Origin: Deltaproteobacteria bacterium
GTDB lineage: Bacteria; Desulfobacterota; Desulfobulbia; Desulfobulbales; Desulfocapsaceae
Length of the DNA: 64,000 bases
Direction of reading: 5' to 3'
NCBI GenBank assembly: GCA_002747825.1
Contig: PDQQ01000011.1
Location: 62,001-126,000 of the forward strand
Shown here one piece after another: positions 26,417 to 35,570 of the stretch. Both the position numbers and the translations under genes were made by a program. The notes beneath the pieces are model-generated. The model did not search any database. It saw nothing but the letters and a program-made list of their open reading frames with translations, and was not told the origin of the DNA. Each line of letters starts with the position of its first letter. The stretch's first letter is position 1.

Positions 26417-27313
26417 ATGGACATTTTTTTTCAGCAGCTTGTAAATGGGCTCACCATAGGCTCGATGTTCGCGTTGATTGCCCTTGGTTACACTATGGTG
26501 TACGGCGTGATGAAGCTCATCAATTTTGCCCACGGTGATCTGGTCGCAGGCTCTGCCTTTGTCGGTCTGTTTGTCTTTTCGCAGCTCTTGGGTGGAGAAA
26601 TTTCTCTCGTTGTGGTTCTGGGGGTTTTCCTGCTCACCATTGTTATTATCGCCGCGCTTGGCTTTGTCGTTGAACGGCTTGCCTACCGACCGCTTCGCCA
26701 GGCGCCACGGCTCTCTGCCGTTGTCTCTGCACTGGGTGCAAGCATGGTCATCCAAAACGGTATCATGCTCCTTTGGGGCCCGCAGATGCGTATATTCCCT
26801 GAGCTCTTGCCAACCATTATCTGGGACATAAACGGCGTTGTGGTCAGTTTTATGCAGGTGCTGATTATGGTCTTGTCTACCCTGCTGATGATCGGGCTTT
26901 TTTTCTTTATCGAAAAGACAAAAATTGGCACGGCGATCAGGGCCAGTGCCATTGATCAGGATGCTGCCCGGCTTATGGGTATCAACGTCAACAGCATTAT
27001 TGTTACTATTTTCCTGATTGGCTCATCGCTCGGCGCCGTCGGCGGTCTTTTTATTGGCCTCTATTACCGGGGTATTACCTTTAATATGGGTTGGCAGTAT
27101 GGTCTGTACGCCTTTGTTGCGGCAATTATGGGTGGTATTGGCAACATCCCCGGGGCAATGCTCGGTGGTGTTCTGCTCGGCTTGTTCAATGCCTTTATCG
27201 CCGGGTATATCTCAAGCACCTGGGCGGATGCCTTTACCTTTATTCTTTTGATTGTGATTTTAATCGTCCGGCCAACAGGAATTCTCGGAGAGAGGGTTGC
27301 AGAAAAGGTATGA
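26417..27313 (+). CDS. livH: Branched-chain amino-acid ABC transporter permease LivH
   Basis: Inner-membrane permease of 298 residues with about eight hydrophobic segments. It has the family's N-terminus QQLVNGLTIGSMFALIALGYTMVYG, LINFAHGD, and the cytoplasmic coupling region KIGTAIRASAIDQDAARLMGIN. The ORF is open from 26375; ATG 26417 (MDIFFQQL) fits the family start, though its ribosome-binding site is weak. It overlaps livM by ATGA, so the two subunits are probably translated together. Confidence 0.95.
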   Translation: MDIFFQQLVNGLTIGSMFALIALGYTMVYGVMKLINFAHGDLVAGSAFVGLFVFSQLLGGEISLVVVLGVFLLTIVIIAALGFVVERLAYRPLRQAPRLSAVVSALGASMVIQNGIMLLWGPQMRIFPELLPTIIWDINGVVVSFMQVLIMVLSTLLMIGLFFFIEKTKIGTAIRASAIDQDAARLMGINVNSIIVTIFLIGSSLGAVGGLFIGLYYRGITFNMGWQYGLYAFVAAIMGGIGNIPGAMLGGVLLGLFNAFIAGYISSTWADAFTFILLIVILIVRPTGILGERVAEKV

Positions 27314-28260
27314 TAAAAAAACTTACACCTATCGGATATACGCTCTTTTTTGTGGTTATGGGGCTGTTGCCATTTTTTCTTGATTCAAGATGGCTTGCCG
27401 TGGCCACCACCTTTGTCATTTTTGCCATTGTCGCCCTGAGCCAGGATATTATTCTTGGCAAGGCTGGCATGTTTAATATGGGGCAGGCCCTGTTCTTTGG
27501 GCTTGGCGCCTATACCAGTGCAATCTGCAATGCGGTGTTCCATATCCCGCTACTCTACACGCTGCCCTTTGCCATACTGGTTCCGGCTCTGTTTGGTATA
27601 CTGCTGGCAGGGCCAATTATTCATCTGCGCGGCGATTATCTCCTTGTTGTAACCATTGGTTTTAATATCGTTTTTGTCCAGGCCCTGCAGAATAATCTTG
27701 GTGGGGTTACCGGCGGTCCCAACGGCATTTTCGGTCTCGATATGCTGGTGATACCTGGCCTTTCCGCATATCAGGAATATACACCTTTTTACGTCGCCCT
27801 TGCCGCCCTGTTGTTCACATTGTGGATTCTCCATAACCTTGAAACCAGCAAGATAGGTCGGGCCCTGCATTATCTGCGCGAAGATGATCTTGCAGCGGGA
27901 AGTATCGGTATCAACACAAGGGTGTATAAGATTTTCGCCTTCTCTCTTGGTGCTGGTATCGCTGGCATGGCCGGTACCATCTACGCCAATCAGTATTCGG
28001 CTGTGAGCCCTGAGGGGTTTAACTTCATACAGTCGGTACTCTTTTTCAGCATAGTAATCGTTGGCGGTTCATCGGTTCCGGGCGTGCTGCTCGGGGTGTT
28101 TGTTATGTTTGTGCTCCCCGAAATATTCAGGGAGTTCGCAACCTGGAGATATTTTATCTTTGGTTTTGCGATGATTTTCACCATGATACTCCGTCCCCGG
28201 GGTATCTGGCCGGCCCAGTTTGGTCGTATCCCCAAAGCCTTTTTATCAACAGGGAAATAA
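27310..28260 (+). CDS. livM: Branched-chain amino-acid ABC transporter permease LivM
   Basis: Second permease subunit, 316 residues, partner of LivH. Motifs are ILGKAGMFNMGQALFFGLGAY near the N-terminus and SKIGRALHYLREDDLAAGSIGIN for contact with the ATPases. The track frame opens far upstream (27091) inside livH; the ATG at 27310 overlapping the livH stop as ATGA, after GAAAAGG, is the real start. The next gene, livG, begins 3 bp after the stop. Confidence 0.95.
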   Translation: MIKKLTPIGYTLFFVVMGLLPFFLDSRWLAVATTFVIFAIVALSQDIILGKAGMFNMGQALFFGLGAYTSAICNAVFHIPLLYTLPFAILVPALFGILLAGPIIHLRGDYLLVVTIGFNIVFVQALQNNLGGVTGGPNGIFGLDMLVIPGLSAYQEYTPFYVALAALLFTLWILHNLETSKIGRALHYLREDDLAAGSIGINTRVYKIFAFSLGAGIAGMAGTIYANQYSAVSPEGFNFIQSVLFFSIVIVGGSSVPGVLLGVFVMFVLPEIFREFATWRYFIFGFAMIFTMILRPRGIWPAQFGRIPKAFLSTGK

Positions 28261-28263
28261 ACG

Positions 28264-29040
28264 ATGTCTGTAAATGAACTTGTTCTCACCAATGTAACCA
28301 AGCGCTTTGGTGGTCTTGTGGCGGTGGACAGCCTGAGCCTCTCTGTGAGGAAGGGGCAGATATACGGGTTGATTGGTCCGAACGGTGCCGGGAAAACCAC
28401 GGCCTTTAACTGTATCACCGGGATCCACGCCTGTGAGGAGGGTTCGATCCTCTGGCGTGGCGAAGAGATACGGATGCTGCCACCGCATCAGATTGTGCGG
28501 ATGGGTATTGTCAGAACCTTCCAGACGATACGGCTGTTTAGTCAGATGAGTGTTGCTGAGAATGTGATGAGCGGCAGGCATATCAAGAGCAGTCAAAAAC
28601 TCTGGAACGGCATCTTTCATACCCCCTGGTCAAAAAAGGATGAACTGAAAAACTGGATGGTTGTCTACTCTCTGCTCGATTTCTTTGATCTCAGGGACTA
28701 TGCGACAATGCCTGTCGGTTCGCTGCCCTACGGTATACAGCGCCGCGTTGAAATGGCCAGAGCAATGGCGGTGGAACCGCATCTGCTGATTCTCGATGAA
28801 CCGGCCGCAGGGCTCAATGATAAGGAAACCCAGGCCCTGACCGAGACAATATACAGGATTCGGGAAAAAGGTGTAACCATCCTGCTTATAGAGCATGATA
28901 TGGAGCTGGTTATGGAGGTAACCGAATACCTGACTGTGATCAATTTCGGCAGTAAGATTGCAGAAGGAACACCGGCTGAGGTGCAGGAAAATCCTGCCGT
29001 CGTTGAGGCATATCTGGGGAGTGAAGACGATGACTTCTAG
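28264..29040 (+). CDS. livG: Branched-chain amino-acid ABC transporter ATPase LivG
   Basis: Cytosolic ATPase subunit with Walker A GPNGAGKTT (about residue 40) and Walker B LLILDEPAAGLN. The signature motif is weak: LPYGIQRRVEMARAM in place of LSGGQ, as is usual for LivG. The switch His is in LLIEHDMELV. Its 258 residues are normal. It overlaps livF by 11 bp. With LivF it should power the LivHM pore. Confidence 0.95.
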   Translation: MSVNELVLTNVTKRFGGLVAVDSLSLSVRKGQIYGLIGPNGAGKTTAFNCITGIHACEEGSILWRGEEIRMLPPHQIVRMGIVRTFQTIRLFSQMSVAENVMSGRHIKSSQKLWNGIFHTPWSKKDELKNWMVVYSLLDFFDLRDYATMPVGSLPYGIQRRVEMARAMAVEPHLLILDEPAAGLNDKETQALTETIYRIREKGVTILLIEHDMELVMEVTEYLTVINFGSKIAEGTPAEVQENPAVVEAYLGSEDDDF

Positions 29041-29752
29041 CGATTCTCTGTTTCAAATCTCTGACCTTGAAGTTTCCTACGGCAGTATCGCGGCGATCAA
29101 AGGGATATCGTTGGAGGTACAGCGTGGCGAGATTGTCACCATTCTCGGCTCAAACGGGGCCGGTAAAACCACCACCATGCGGGCCATCAGTGGGCTGATT
29201 AAGGCAAAGGCCGGTTCGATTCTCTTCAATGGACAGGAGCTGACCAGACTCCCTGCCCATAAGATAGTCTCGCTGGGGATCTCCCATTCACCCGAAGGCC
29301 GGAGGGTGTTTAATATCCTCACCGTTGAGGAGAACCTCCTGCTGGGAGCCTATTCGCGGAGGCGTGTTGATCAGGATATACTGACTTGGGTATACGATCT
29401 CTTTCCAAGGCTTGAGGAGAGAAAGGCGCAGCTTGCAGGTACCCTCTCCGGCGGTGAGCAGCAGATGCTGGCCATCGGCAGGGCCCTGATGAGCAAGCCT
29501 GAATTTCTGCTTCTTGATGAGCCGAGTCTGGGGATTGCGCCTATCCTGGTCAAGGCGATTTTTTCGCAAATCCGCAAGATTGCAAACTCCGGAGTTACCG
29601 TTCTGCTGGTTGAGCAAAACGCCAGGGCCGCTCTGAAGCTTGCCAACAGGGGCTATGTTCTTGAGGTGGGCAACATTGTCCACTCTGGAACCTCTGAAGA
29701 GCTGTTGAATTCAGAGCGTATCCAGGAGGCCTATCTGGGCAAAAAGAAGTAA
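29030..29752 (+). CDS. livF: Branched-chain amino-acid ABC transporter ATPase LivF
   Basis: Second ATPase subunit, 240 residues: Walker A GSNGAGKTTT, signature LSGGEQQML, Walker B FLLLDEPSLGI, and VEQNARAAL where the switch His is Gln-Asn, as is typical of LivF. The track ORF begins at 28958 within livG, but ATG 29030 matches the family start and overlaps livG by 11 bp. It closes the liv operon; no clear terminator hairpin is seen in the 100 bp that follow, before the convergent DUF4136 gene. Confidence 0.95.
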   Translation: MTSSDSLFQISDLEVSYGSIAAIKGISLEVQRGEIVTILGSNGAGKTTTMRAISGLIKAKAGSILFNGQELTRLPAHKIVSLGISHSPEGRRVFNILTVEENLLLGAYSRRRVDQDILTWVYDLFPRLEERKAQLAGTLSGGEQQMLAIGRALMSKPEFLLLDEPSLGIAPILVKAIFSQIRKIANSGVTVLLVEQNARAALKLANRGYVLEVGNIVHSGTSEELLNSERIQEAYLGKKK

Positions 29753-29858
29753 ATTATTCCCTGTTTTTTTATCGAATCCAGGTTTTTCAAGGAGACTTCC
29801 TTGTAGTATTGTTCCTCTTCTCGTGCGTGGGAGCTGTCAGGCTAATGCTGTTTTCCGT

Positions 29859-30431
29859 CTATTGCCGCGGGGGAAACTGCTTGAGCACCTCTGCGACCAG
29901 TCGGGCTGCTCTCTGGTTGCGCTGGGCTGGCTTCAGGTTGTGTCTGATCTCTTCTGCCCCTTTTCCCTTCCAGATAAGATCTTGGCTCTGGGCGTCGTAG
30001 ACCAAGATGGTCAGTTGCCCGTATTGGCTTTGACGAACACCTTGTCCGTAAGTTATCGCCGTGCCGCCAAAACCGTCCCAACTGCCAAAACCAAAACCGA
30101 CAGCAGGGGTAATCGTCTCATTTACAAGCTGGATGAGCTCTCTGTACTCGCAGAAGACCAGGACGTCTGGCGTTGTGGAGAGCTGAAAGCCCTTGTCTTG
30201 TAAATTTTGATCAATGGCCGCCTGGAATCTCTTGCCAATCAGCCCGTCTTCAAGAAAAAGGTTCCCCTTTTTTGAATCATCGTCGGACTCACAGCTGGTT
30301 TTCCAGTTGTATGCCTTTAGTGCTGCAAAATCGTAACTTGTATCAAAATCCTGCTGTACCTGTACCGTTGAGCAGGCGCTGATAAGGACCATCCAGATAA
30401 GGCCAAGAGCAGTAATAGCTTGTTTTTTCAC
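29859..30431 (-). CDS. DUF4136-type lipoprotein
   Basis: A 190-residue envelope lipoprotein. The signal peptide KKQAITALGLIWMVLISAC ends in a lipobox (LISAC). The mature part has the family's opening FDTSYDFAALKAYNWK, and later ITYGQGVRQSQYGQLTILVYDA. DUF4136 proteins are outer-membrane or periplasmic with unknown role. The track ORF begins upstream at 30542, but GTG 30431 with AAGGAG 9 nt before it gives a proper signal peptide. Convergent with livF, with lepA upstream on the same strand. Confidence 0.82.
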   Translation of the reverse strand: MKKQAITALGLIWMVLISACSTVQVQQDFDTSYDFAALKAYNWKTSCESDDDSKKGNLFLEDGLIGKRFQAAIDQNLQDKGFQLSTTPDVLVFCEYRELIQLVNETITPAVGFGFGSWDGFGGTAITYGQGVRQSQYGQLTILVYDAQSQDLIWKGKGAEEIRHNLKPAQRNQRAARLVAEVLKQFPPRQ

Positions 30432-30758
30432 GATGTCTGTCTCCTTGAGGTGGCAGCTATTTGCATTTTTGCAATAAAGCCTGTGGAATTGAGATATGTT
30501 ACCTCTTTTAGACATTGTAGAATATACAGCGACAAAAACCAAGAGAACCTTGAAAATTGCAGTTCTTTCGCTGTTTATAGGCTCAGCCTGAACTTGCCAT
30601 CTGTTGAAAAAACGGGAGTTTACAACACCCTGTAGGATGAGTTGCCGTGAATATCCCAGAGGGAGTACGCGCTCAGGCTCCCTTTGAGATGCCAGAAAAT
30701 TGGCGGCCTGGCAGTCCGTTGGCAGGGGCTCGGTAAAGAGCTTGTTTTGTATTGTTGT
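30432..30758. other. Interval between lepA and the DUF4136 gene
   Basis: 327 bp without a convincing gene. It holds a GGGAG / CTCCC hairpin near 30660-30684, with no strong T-run on the minus strand, and should carry the DUF4136 promoter and the end of the lepA transcript. Confidence 0.35.
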
Positions 30759-32552
30759 CTACTGGTCCGATTTAAGAACCGCCAAAAAGGCCGTCTGCGG
30801 AATATCGACGTTTCCCACCGTTTTCATTCTTTTTTTGCCGGCCTTCTGCTTTTCGAGAAGTTTTCGTTTTCGAGTGATATCACCGCCATAGCATTTTGCC
30901 GTAACATCCTTTCTCAGTGCCGAGACATTGGTTCGCGCGATAATGGTGCCGCCGGTTGCGGCCTGGATGGCAATCTTGAACATCTGTCGGGGTATCTCTT
31001 CTTTGAGCATCTCGCAGGCGTGCAGACCGCGGGCCCTTGCGTTGTTGCGATGCACAAGCTGGGACAGGGCATCAACACTCTCACCGTTGACAAGAATGTC
31101 GAGTTTTACCAGATCACTCTTACGATAATCGAGGATTTCGTAGTCAAAAGAACCGTAGCCCTGGGTTATCGATTTGAGACGGTCGTAAAAGTCGTAGATC
31201 ACATCTGCCAGAGGCAGTTCGCATTGCAGCTCGATCCTGCCTGGTGTGGGGTAGTGAAAGGTGGTGTTTTCTCCGCGCCGTTCCATACAAAGGGTCATCA
31301 CGGCCCCCATATATCGCTCGGGCATAAGGATGGTTGCCTTGATAAAGGGTTCTTCAATTTTTTCGATATGCACTGGATTTGGGTAATGAGCTGGATTGTC
31401 GACATTTTTTACGGTCCCATCGGAGAGGGTCACCCTATATTGTACCGAAGGAACGGTCAGGATAAGGGATATGTCAAACTCGCGCTCGAGACGCTCTTGT
31501 ACAACCTCAAGATGGAGAAGCCCCAAAAAGCCACAGCGAAAACCAAAGCCAAGCGCGGCTGACGAGTCCTTTTCAAAGGTGAGGGCTGCATCGTTGAGCT
31601 TAAGTTTTTCGAGGGCTGCGGCAAGGGGTTCGTAGTCATCGGTGGAAATCGGATAGAGCGAGGAAAAAACGACCTGTTGAACCTCCTTGAATCCGGGAAG
31701 CGGTTTTGCGGCCGGCCGGTCGGTGGTGGTTATTGTATCACCCGGTCTTGTGTCTTCGACGGTCTTTATTCCGGCAAGTATATAACCGACCTCTCCGGCG
31801 GTGAGCTGTTTGGTTGGCTGGCGCTTCAGTTTGAACAGACCGACCTCATCGACCTTGTACTCTTTACCGTTTGACATAAAGCGGATGCTGTCTCCGGCCG
31901 AAACCCGGCCTTCGACAATACGAACAGAGATCAGGGTCCCCCGGAAAGAGTCATAGTTGGCGTCAAAAATCAGGGCCTGCAAGGGTGCATCGGGATCCCC
32001 CTCGGGGGCCGGTAAATCGCTGACAATGGCCTCCAGGATACCTTCGACACCGGTTCCAATTTTGGCAGAACAATATTGAACATTTGCGCTATCAAGGCCA
32101 AGATCCTCTTCAATCTGCAGGGCAACGGCCTCTGGATCTGCCGAAGGCAGGTCAATCTTGTTGACAACCGGAATAAGTTCGAGATCGTTTTCCATGGCAA
32201 GATACAGATTGGCCAGGGTCTGGGCCTCAACCCCCTGGGCAGCGTCAACGAGCAGCAGGGCTCCTTCACAGGAGCTCAGGGCGCGGGAGACCTCATAGCT
32301 GAAGTCGACATGTCCGGGTGTATCAACAAGATTGAGGATATACTCCCTGCCATCCCTGGCGGTATAGGGCAGACATATCGTCTGACTCTTGATGGTTATC
32401 CCACGTTCTCTCTCGATATCCATTGAGTCGAGCAGCTGATCCTTGAAATCCCGCTCCGAGACCATATTACAGAGCTGGATCATACGATCGGCAAGGGTCG
32501 ATTTGCCATGGTCTATATGTGCAATTATACTGAAATTTCGTATGTTTCTCAT
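30759..32552 (-). CDS. lepA: Elongation factor 4 (LepA)
   Basis: LepA is a translational GTPase that binds the ribosome, linked to back-translocation and initiation or assembly. Its 597 residues are normal. The N-terminal GTPase has [10 protein letters not shown], the switch II region DTPGHVDF and NKIDLP, and the C-terminal specific domain includes [20 protein letters not shown]. The track start (32588) adds 12 residues; ATG 32552 gives the family start [16 protein letters not shown]. In many bacteria it sits beside the signal peptidase gene lepB, which is absent here. Confidence 0.97.
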   Translation of the reverse strand: MRNIRNFSIIAHIDHGKSTLADRMIQLCNMVSERDFKDQLLDSMDIERERGITIKSQTICLPYTARDGREYILNLVDTPGHVDFSYEVSRALSSCEGALLLVDAAQGVEAQTLANLYLAMENDLELIPVVNKIDLPSADPEAVALQIEEDLGLDSANVQYCSAKIGTGVEGILEAIVSDLPAPEGDPDAPLQALIFDANYDSFRGTLISVRIVEGRVSAGDSIRFMSNGKEYKVDEVGLFKLKRQPTKQLTAGEVGYILAGIKTVEDTRPGDTITTTDRPAAKPLPGFKEVQQVVFSSLYPISTDDYEPLAAALEKLKLNDAALTFEKDSSAALGFGFRCGFLGLLHLEVVQERLEREFDISLILTVPSVQYRVTLSDGTVKNVDNPAHYPNPVHIEKIEEPFIKATILMPERYMGAVMTLCMERRGENTTFHYPTPGRIELQCELPLADVIYDFYDRLKSITQGYGSFDYEILDYRKSDLVKLDILVNGESVDALSQLVHRNNARARGLHACEMLKEEIPRQMFKIAIQAATGGTIIARTNVSALRKDVTAKCYGGDITRKRKLLEKQKAGKKRMKTVGNVDIPQTAFLAVLKSDQ

Positions 32553-33032
32553 GGTTACTATTGTAACAGGAAATCTGTATACAGCCAAGTTTTTTAGCGT
32601 ACAGAGGTGGCTTACCTTCTCGTCTTTGCAGCCATTTCGTATGGCTGCCGAGATGTCTACAGTAGAACGAGAAGAGAATCAAGCTCTCTCTTTTGTCAAT
32701 CTTTTCAAAAAGAGCTCAGCGAGTGCGGATATTTCATGATCTGTTTGGGAAATGGCCGTCCATCTGTTTGATTGGCTGAGGCAGCATATCCGAGACAAAA
32801 AAATAGTGCTGGTTCGTATATTGCCAACCCAAACCACATAAACTATGCTATACTACTGTAGTTTATTACTGCTGAAGTAAAAATTACGGTTACTTGACGA
32901 GATCGTTGTACTTGTCTTTGGAAAGAGTGCTTTTCGCGACTCTTTGGTTTTCGGCTATCTGGAGACATCTTGTTTGAGGTGGTTGTCTTTTTACCTGGAG
33001 AGCTTTTACCCAGGCTGTCGGGGTGTAATTGT
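32553..33032. other. Intergenic region between divergent lepA and rpoH
   Basis: 480 bp with no supported gene. It holds CGGATATTTCATGA at 32726-32739, identical over 14 bp to the left end of repeat copy 2, which may be a solo element end. A TATACT near 32850 (GCTATACTACTGTAG) could be a -10 element for rpoH, but without a clear -35 I do not call a promoter. Confidence 0.4.
32726..32739 (+). repeat. Possible solo end of the palindromic repeat element
   Basis: CGGATATTTCATGA is identical over 14 bp to the left end of copy 2 (15801-15814). The rest of the element is absent. Chance occurrence of a given 14-mer in a window of this size is unlikely but not excluded. Confidence 0.35.
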
Positions 33033-34046
33033 ATGAAGAACAAAAACAGAGATAAAGATATAGATACACCTGTAGAAGAAGAGAAGGGAGAAGAGTTTGA
33101 ATCGCCAACCGGGGCCTACGAAAATCCTCTGGTTTCGATCTCAGATGATGAAAACCTTCCGGCGCTGAGTAATCCGGCCCTTCATCGGTATTTACAGGAA
33201 ATCAGCCAATACGAATTGCTGAGTCGTGAGGAGACCGATGAGCTGGCAATCCGCTTTCGGGAGAAAGGTGATCAGGATGCGGCCTACCGCCTTGTCAGCT
33301 CTAATCTGCGGCTTGTTGTCAAGGTGGCGATGGATTTTCAAAAGTACTGGATGCAGAACTTTATGGATCTGATCCAGGAAGGCAACGTCGGCCTGGTGCA
33401 GGCCACCAAGAAGTTTGATCCCTATCGCGGGGTGAAATTTTCCTACTATGCCGCCTATTGGATACGCGCCTATGTCCTTAAATTTATTATGGATAACTGG
33501 CGCCTTGTGAAGATAGGTACCACTCAGGCCCAGAGAAAGCTCTTTTTTAGTTTAAACAAGGAAAGGAAGTTGCTCGAAGGCCAAGGCTTCAAGGCAGAGC
33601 CAAAGCTTTTGGCGCAAAGGCTCAACGTGAAGGAGCGGGAAGTCGTTGAGATGGGCCAGAGAATGGATAATTGGGACGTCTCTCTGGAAAGTCCGGTACG
33701 TTCCGACTCGAGCGATGAGCAAAAAAGTTTTCTGCCAAGCAACGGTCCCGGGATTGAGGCCACGGTCGCCAGTAAAGAGATCAAAACCAAGCTGAATGAA
33801 CTACTCAACGTGCTGAAGGACAAGCTCAACGAGAAGGAAAAAATGATACTCGAGGAACGGCTTCTCACCGATGAGCCCATGACCCTGCAGAACATTGCCG
33901 ATAAATTTGATATTTCCCGTGAACGGGTTCGCCAGATAGAGGGAAATCTTCTGAAGAAGATGAAAAAATATCTTGAGGCTGAGATGCCCGATATTGTGGA
34001 TTATTTTGATGGTGAGCGTATTGTCGTTCCTTCTCCTTCAAACTAA
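33033..34046 (+). CDS. rpoH: RNA polymerase sigma factor RpoH (sigma-32)
   Basis: Heat-shock-type sigma factor. Region 2 includes LRLVVKVAMDFQKYWMQNFMDLIQEGNVGL and KFSYYAAYWIRAYVLKFIM; the RpoH-specific box is present as QRKLFFSLNKE; region 4 ends SRERVRQIEGNLLKKMKKYL. About 40 acidic residues precede region 1.2, longer than in E. coli. The ORF opens at 32970; ATG 33033 (MKNKNRDKD) is the likely start, after GGGGTG. It should direct transcription of chaperone and protease genes, and the presence of the RpoH box supports this group over SigA. Confidence 0.9.
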   Translation: MKNKNRDKDIDTPVEEEKGEEFESPTGAYENPLVSISDDENLPALSNPALHRYLQEISQYELLSREETDELAIRFREKGDQDAAYRLVSSNLRLVVKVAMDFQKYWMQNFMDLIQEGNVGLVQATKKFDPYRGVKFSYYAAYWIRAYVLKFIMDNWRLVKIGTTQAQRKLFFSLNKERKLLEGQGFKAEPKLLAQRLNVKEREVVEMGQRMDNWDVSLESPVRSDSSDEQKSFLPSNGPGIEATVASKEIKTKLNELLNVLKDKLNEKEKMILEERLLTDEPMTLQNIADKFDISRERVRQIEGNLLKKMKKYLEAEMPDIVDYFDGERIVVPSPSN

Positions 34047-34352
34047 CCGGCATGGCTGGGCCAGACAGCCTGCAGGTTACAATGAAGAATGAGGCCGGAA
34101 CCTGGGGGCAGCCCCTATGTCTCCGAACAGGGTGTAATATAAATTCAACCTCGAATAATTGGTTTTTAGCCAATCTTTATCTCCGTCGAAATTGTATTCT
34201 TGGAATATCAGCCATATCTGCGAAATTTTTTGTCTTGATTTTGATTGAGAAAGCTCATTTTTCAGAAAAAAAATTTTGCTGTCTGAGAAGTTTCGTTTAT
34301 CGCTCCCAACAGATATGACAGAGACAACTATTAAACCTAAAACAGAGAAACC
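34047..34352. other. Intergenic region upstream of the aminotransferase gene
   Basis: 306 bp, AT-rich, no gene and no strong hairpin or palindrome recognised. Confidence 0.35.
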
Positions 34353-35528
34353 ATGAAAGTACCCCTTTTGGATTTGAAGGCACAGTTAGAATACCTGGAA
34401 GATGATCTTTTGCAGGCTGTTAGTCGGGTTGTCCATTCCACCCGTTATATACAGGGCCCGGAGGTTGAAAAACTCGAAGAAGAAATAGCCGGTTATTGCG
34501 GCACCGAATATGGCATCGGGGTGTCCAGTGGTACCGATGCCCTGCTGGTCTCTCTCATGAGCCTTGGTATAGGGCGGGGAGACCGGGTTTTGACGACGCC
34601 GTATTCGTTTTTTGCGACCATGGGTGTTGTTCTCAGACTTGGGGCCGAGCCTGTTTTTGCTGATATTGACCTTGAGAGTTATAACATTGATGTGGAGGGC
34701 ATGGCTGAGGTTCTTGAGGCGGATAAGGCAAGGTCGATCAAGGCCATAATTCCGGTACATCTCTATGGTCAATGTGCTGAAATGACAGCCGTTAAAGGTC
34801 TTGCCGAGCAGTACCATCTGCCGATCATTGAAGACGCCGCTCAGGCAATAGGGGCGGAGTATCCACTGCGAAAGGATGGGACTCTTCATTATGCACGTGC
34901 CGGCTCTATGGGGCTCTGCGGATGTTTTTCTTTTTTTCCCAGCAAGAACCTGGGCTGTCTGGGCGATGGCGGTATGGTGGTAACCTCGGACAAGGAATTC
35001 GCCGAAAAGATTATCCTGATGCGAAATCATGGTGCCTACCCCAAGTACTACCATGAAATGGTTGGCGGTAACTTCAGACTTGATCCGATACAGGCTGCAG
35101 CCCTTACTGTTAAACTGCCGTATCTTCCATCGTGGCATAAAAAACGGCGGCACAATGCACATGTTTTTAATCGCTTATTTCAGGATTCAGGCCTTGTGGA
35201 CAGCGGGAAGGTTATTCTTCCTGTCGAGGTGTACCAAGCCAGCGCCGAAGGGGCTGAAAGTAATGTTCACATCTACAATCAGTATGTTCTCAGGGTTGAG
35301 CGAAGAGATGAGCTTCGGGACTGGCTGCAAAAAAATGAGATTGGTTGTGAGATATACTATCCCGTTCCACTGCATAAACAGAGATGTCTCGGGGAGATTG
35401 CCAAAGGACTCTCCCTGCCTAATGCTGAAAAGGCTGCAGATGAGACTATTGCTCTGCCTATTTATCCAGAATTGACAGGAGAGATGCAGGAATATGTTGT
35501 CGAGAAAATAGCGCAGTTTTATTCCTGA
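34353..35528 (+). CDS. DegT/DnrJ/EryC1/StrS-family aminotransferase (sugar aminotransferase)
   Basis: PLP enzyme of 391 residues of the family that converts keto-sugar nucleotides to amino sugars for surface glycans. Motifs are GVSSGTDAL for phosphate binding, EDAAQAIGA with the Asp that holds the pyridine N, and the PLP-Lys in SFFPSKNLGCLGDGG. The specific product cannot be read from sequence. The ATG follows CAGAGAAACC, a weak ribosome-binding site. The next gene, the long TPR protein, starts 42 bp downstream in the same direction, so co-transcription is likely. Confidence 0.92.
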   Translation: MKVPLLDLKAQLEYLEDDLLQAVSRVVHSTRYIQGPEVEKLEEEIAGYCGTEYGIGVSSGTDALLVSLMSLGIGRGDRVLTTPYSFFATMGVVLRLGAEPVFADIDLESYNIDVEGMAEVLEADKARSIKAIIPVHLYGQCAEMTAVKGLAEQYHLPIIEDAAQAIGAEYPLRKDGTLHYARAGSMGLCGCFSFFPSKNLGCLGDGGMVVTSDKEFAEKIILMRNHGAYPKYYHEMVGGNFRLDPIQAAALTVKLPYLPSWHKKRRHNAHVFNRLFQDSGLVDSGKVILPVEVYQASAEGAESNVHIYNQYVLRVERRDELRDWLQKNEIGCEIYYPVPLHKQRCLGEIAKGLSLPNAEKAADETIALPIYPELTGEMQEYVVEKIAQFYS

Positions 35529-35570
35529 GAGGCCTCTTCTCTCTTCTCGTCGATCGGACAAAAAATTTTT

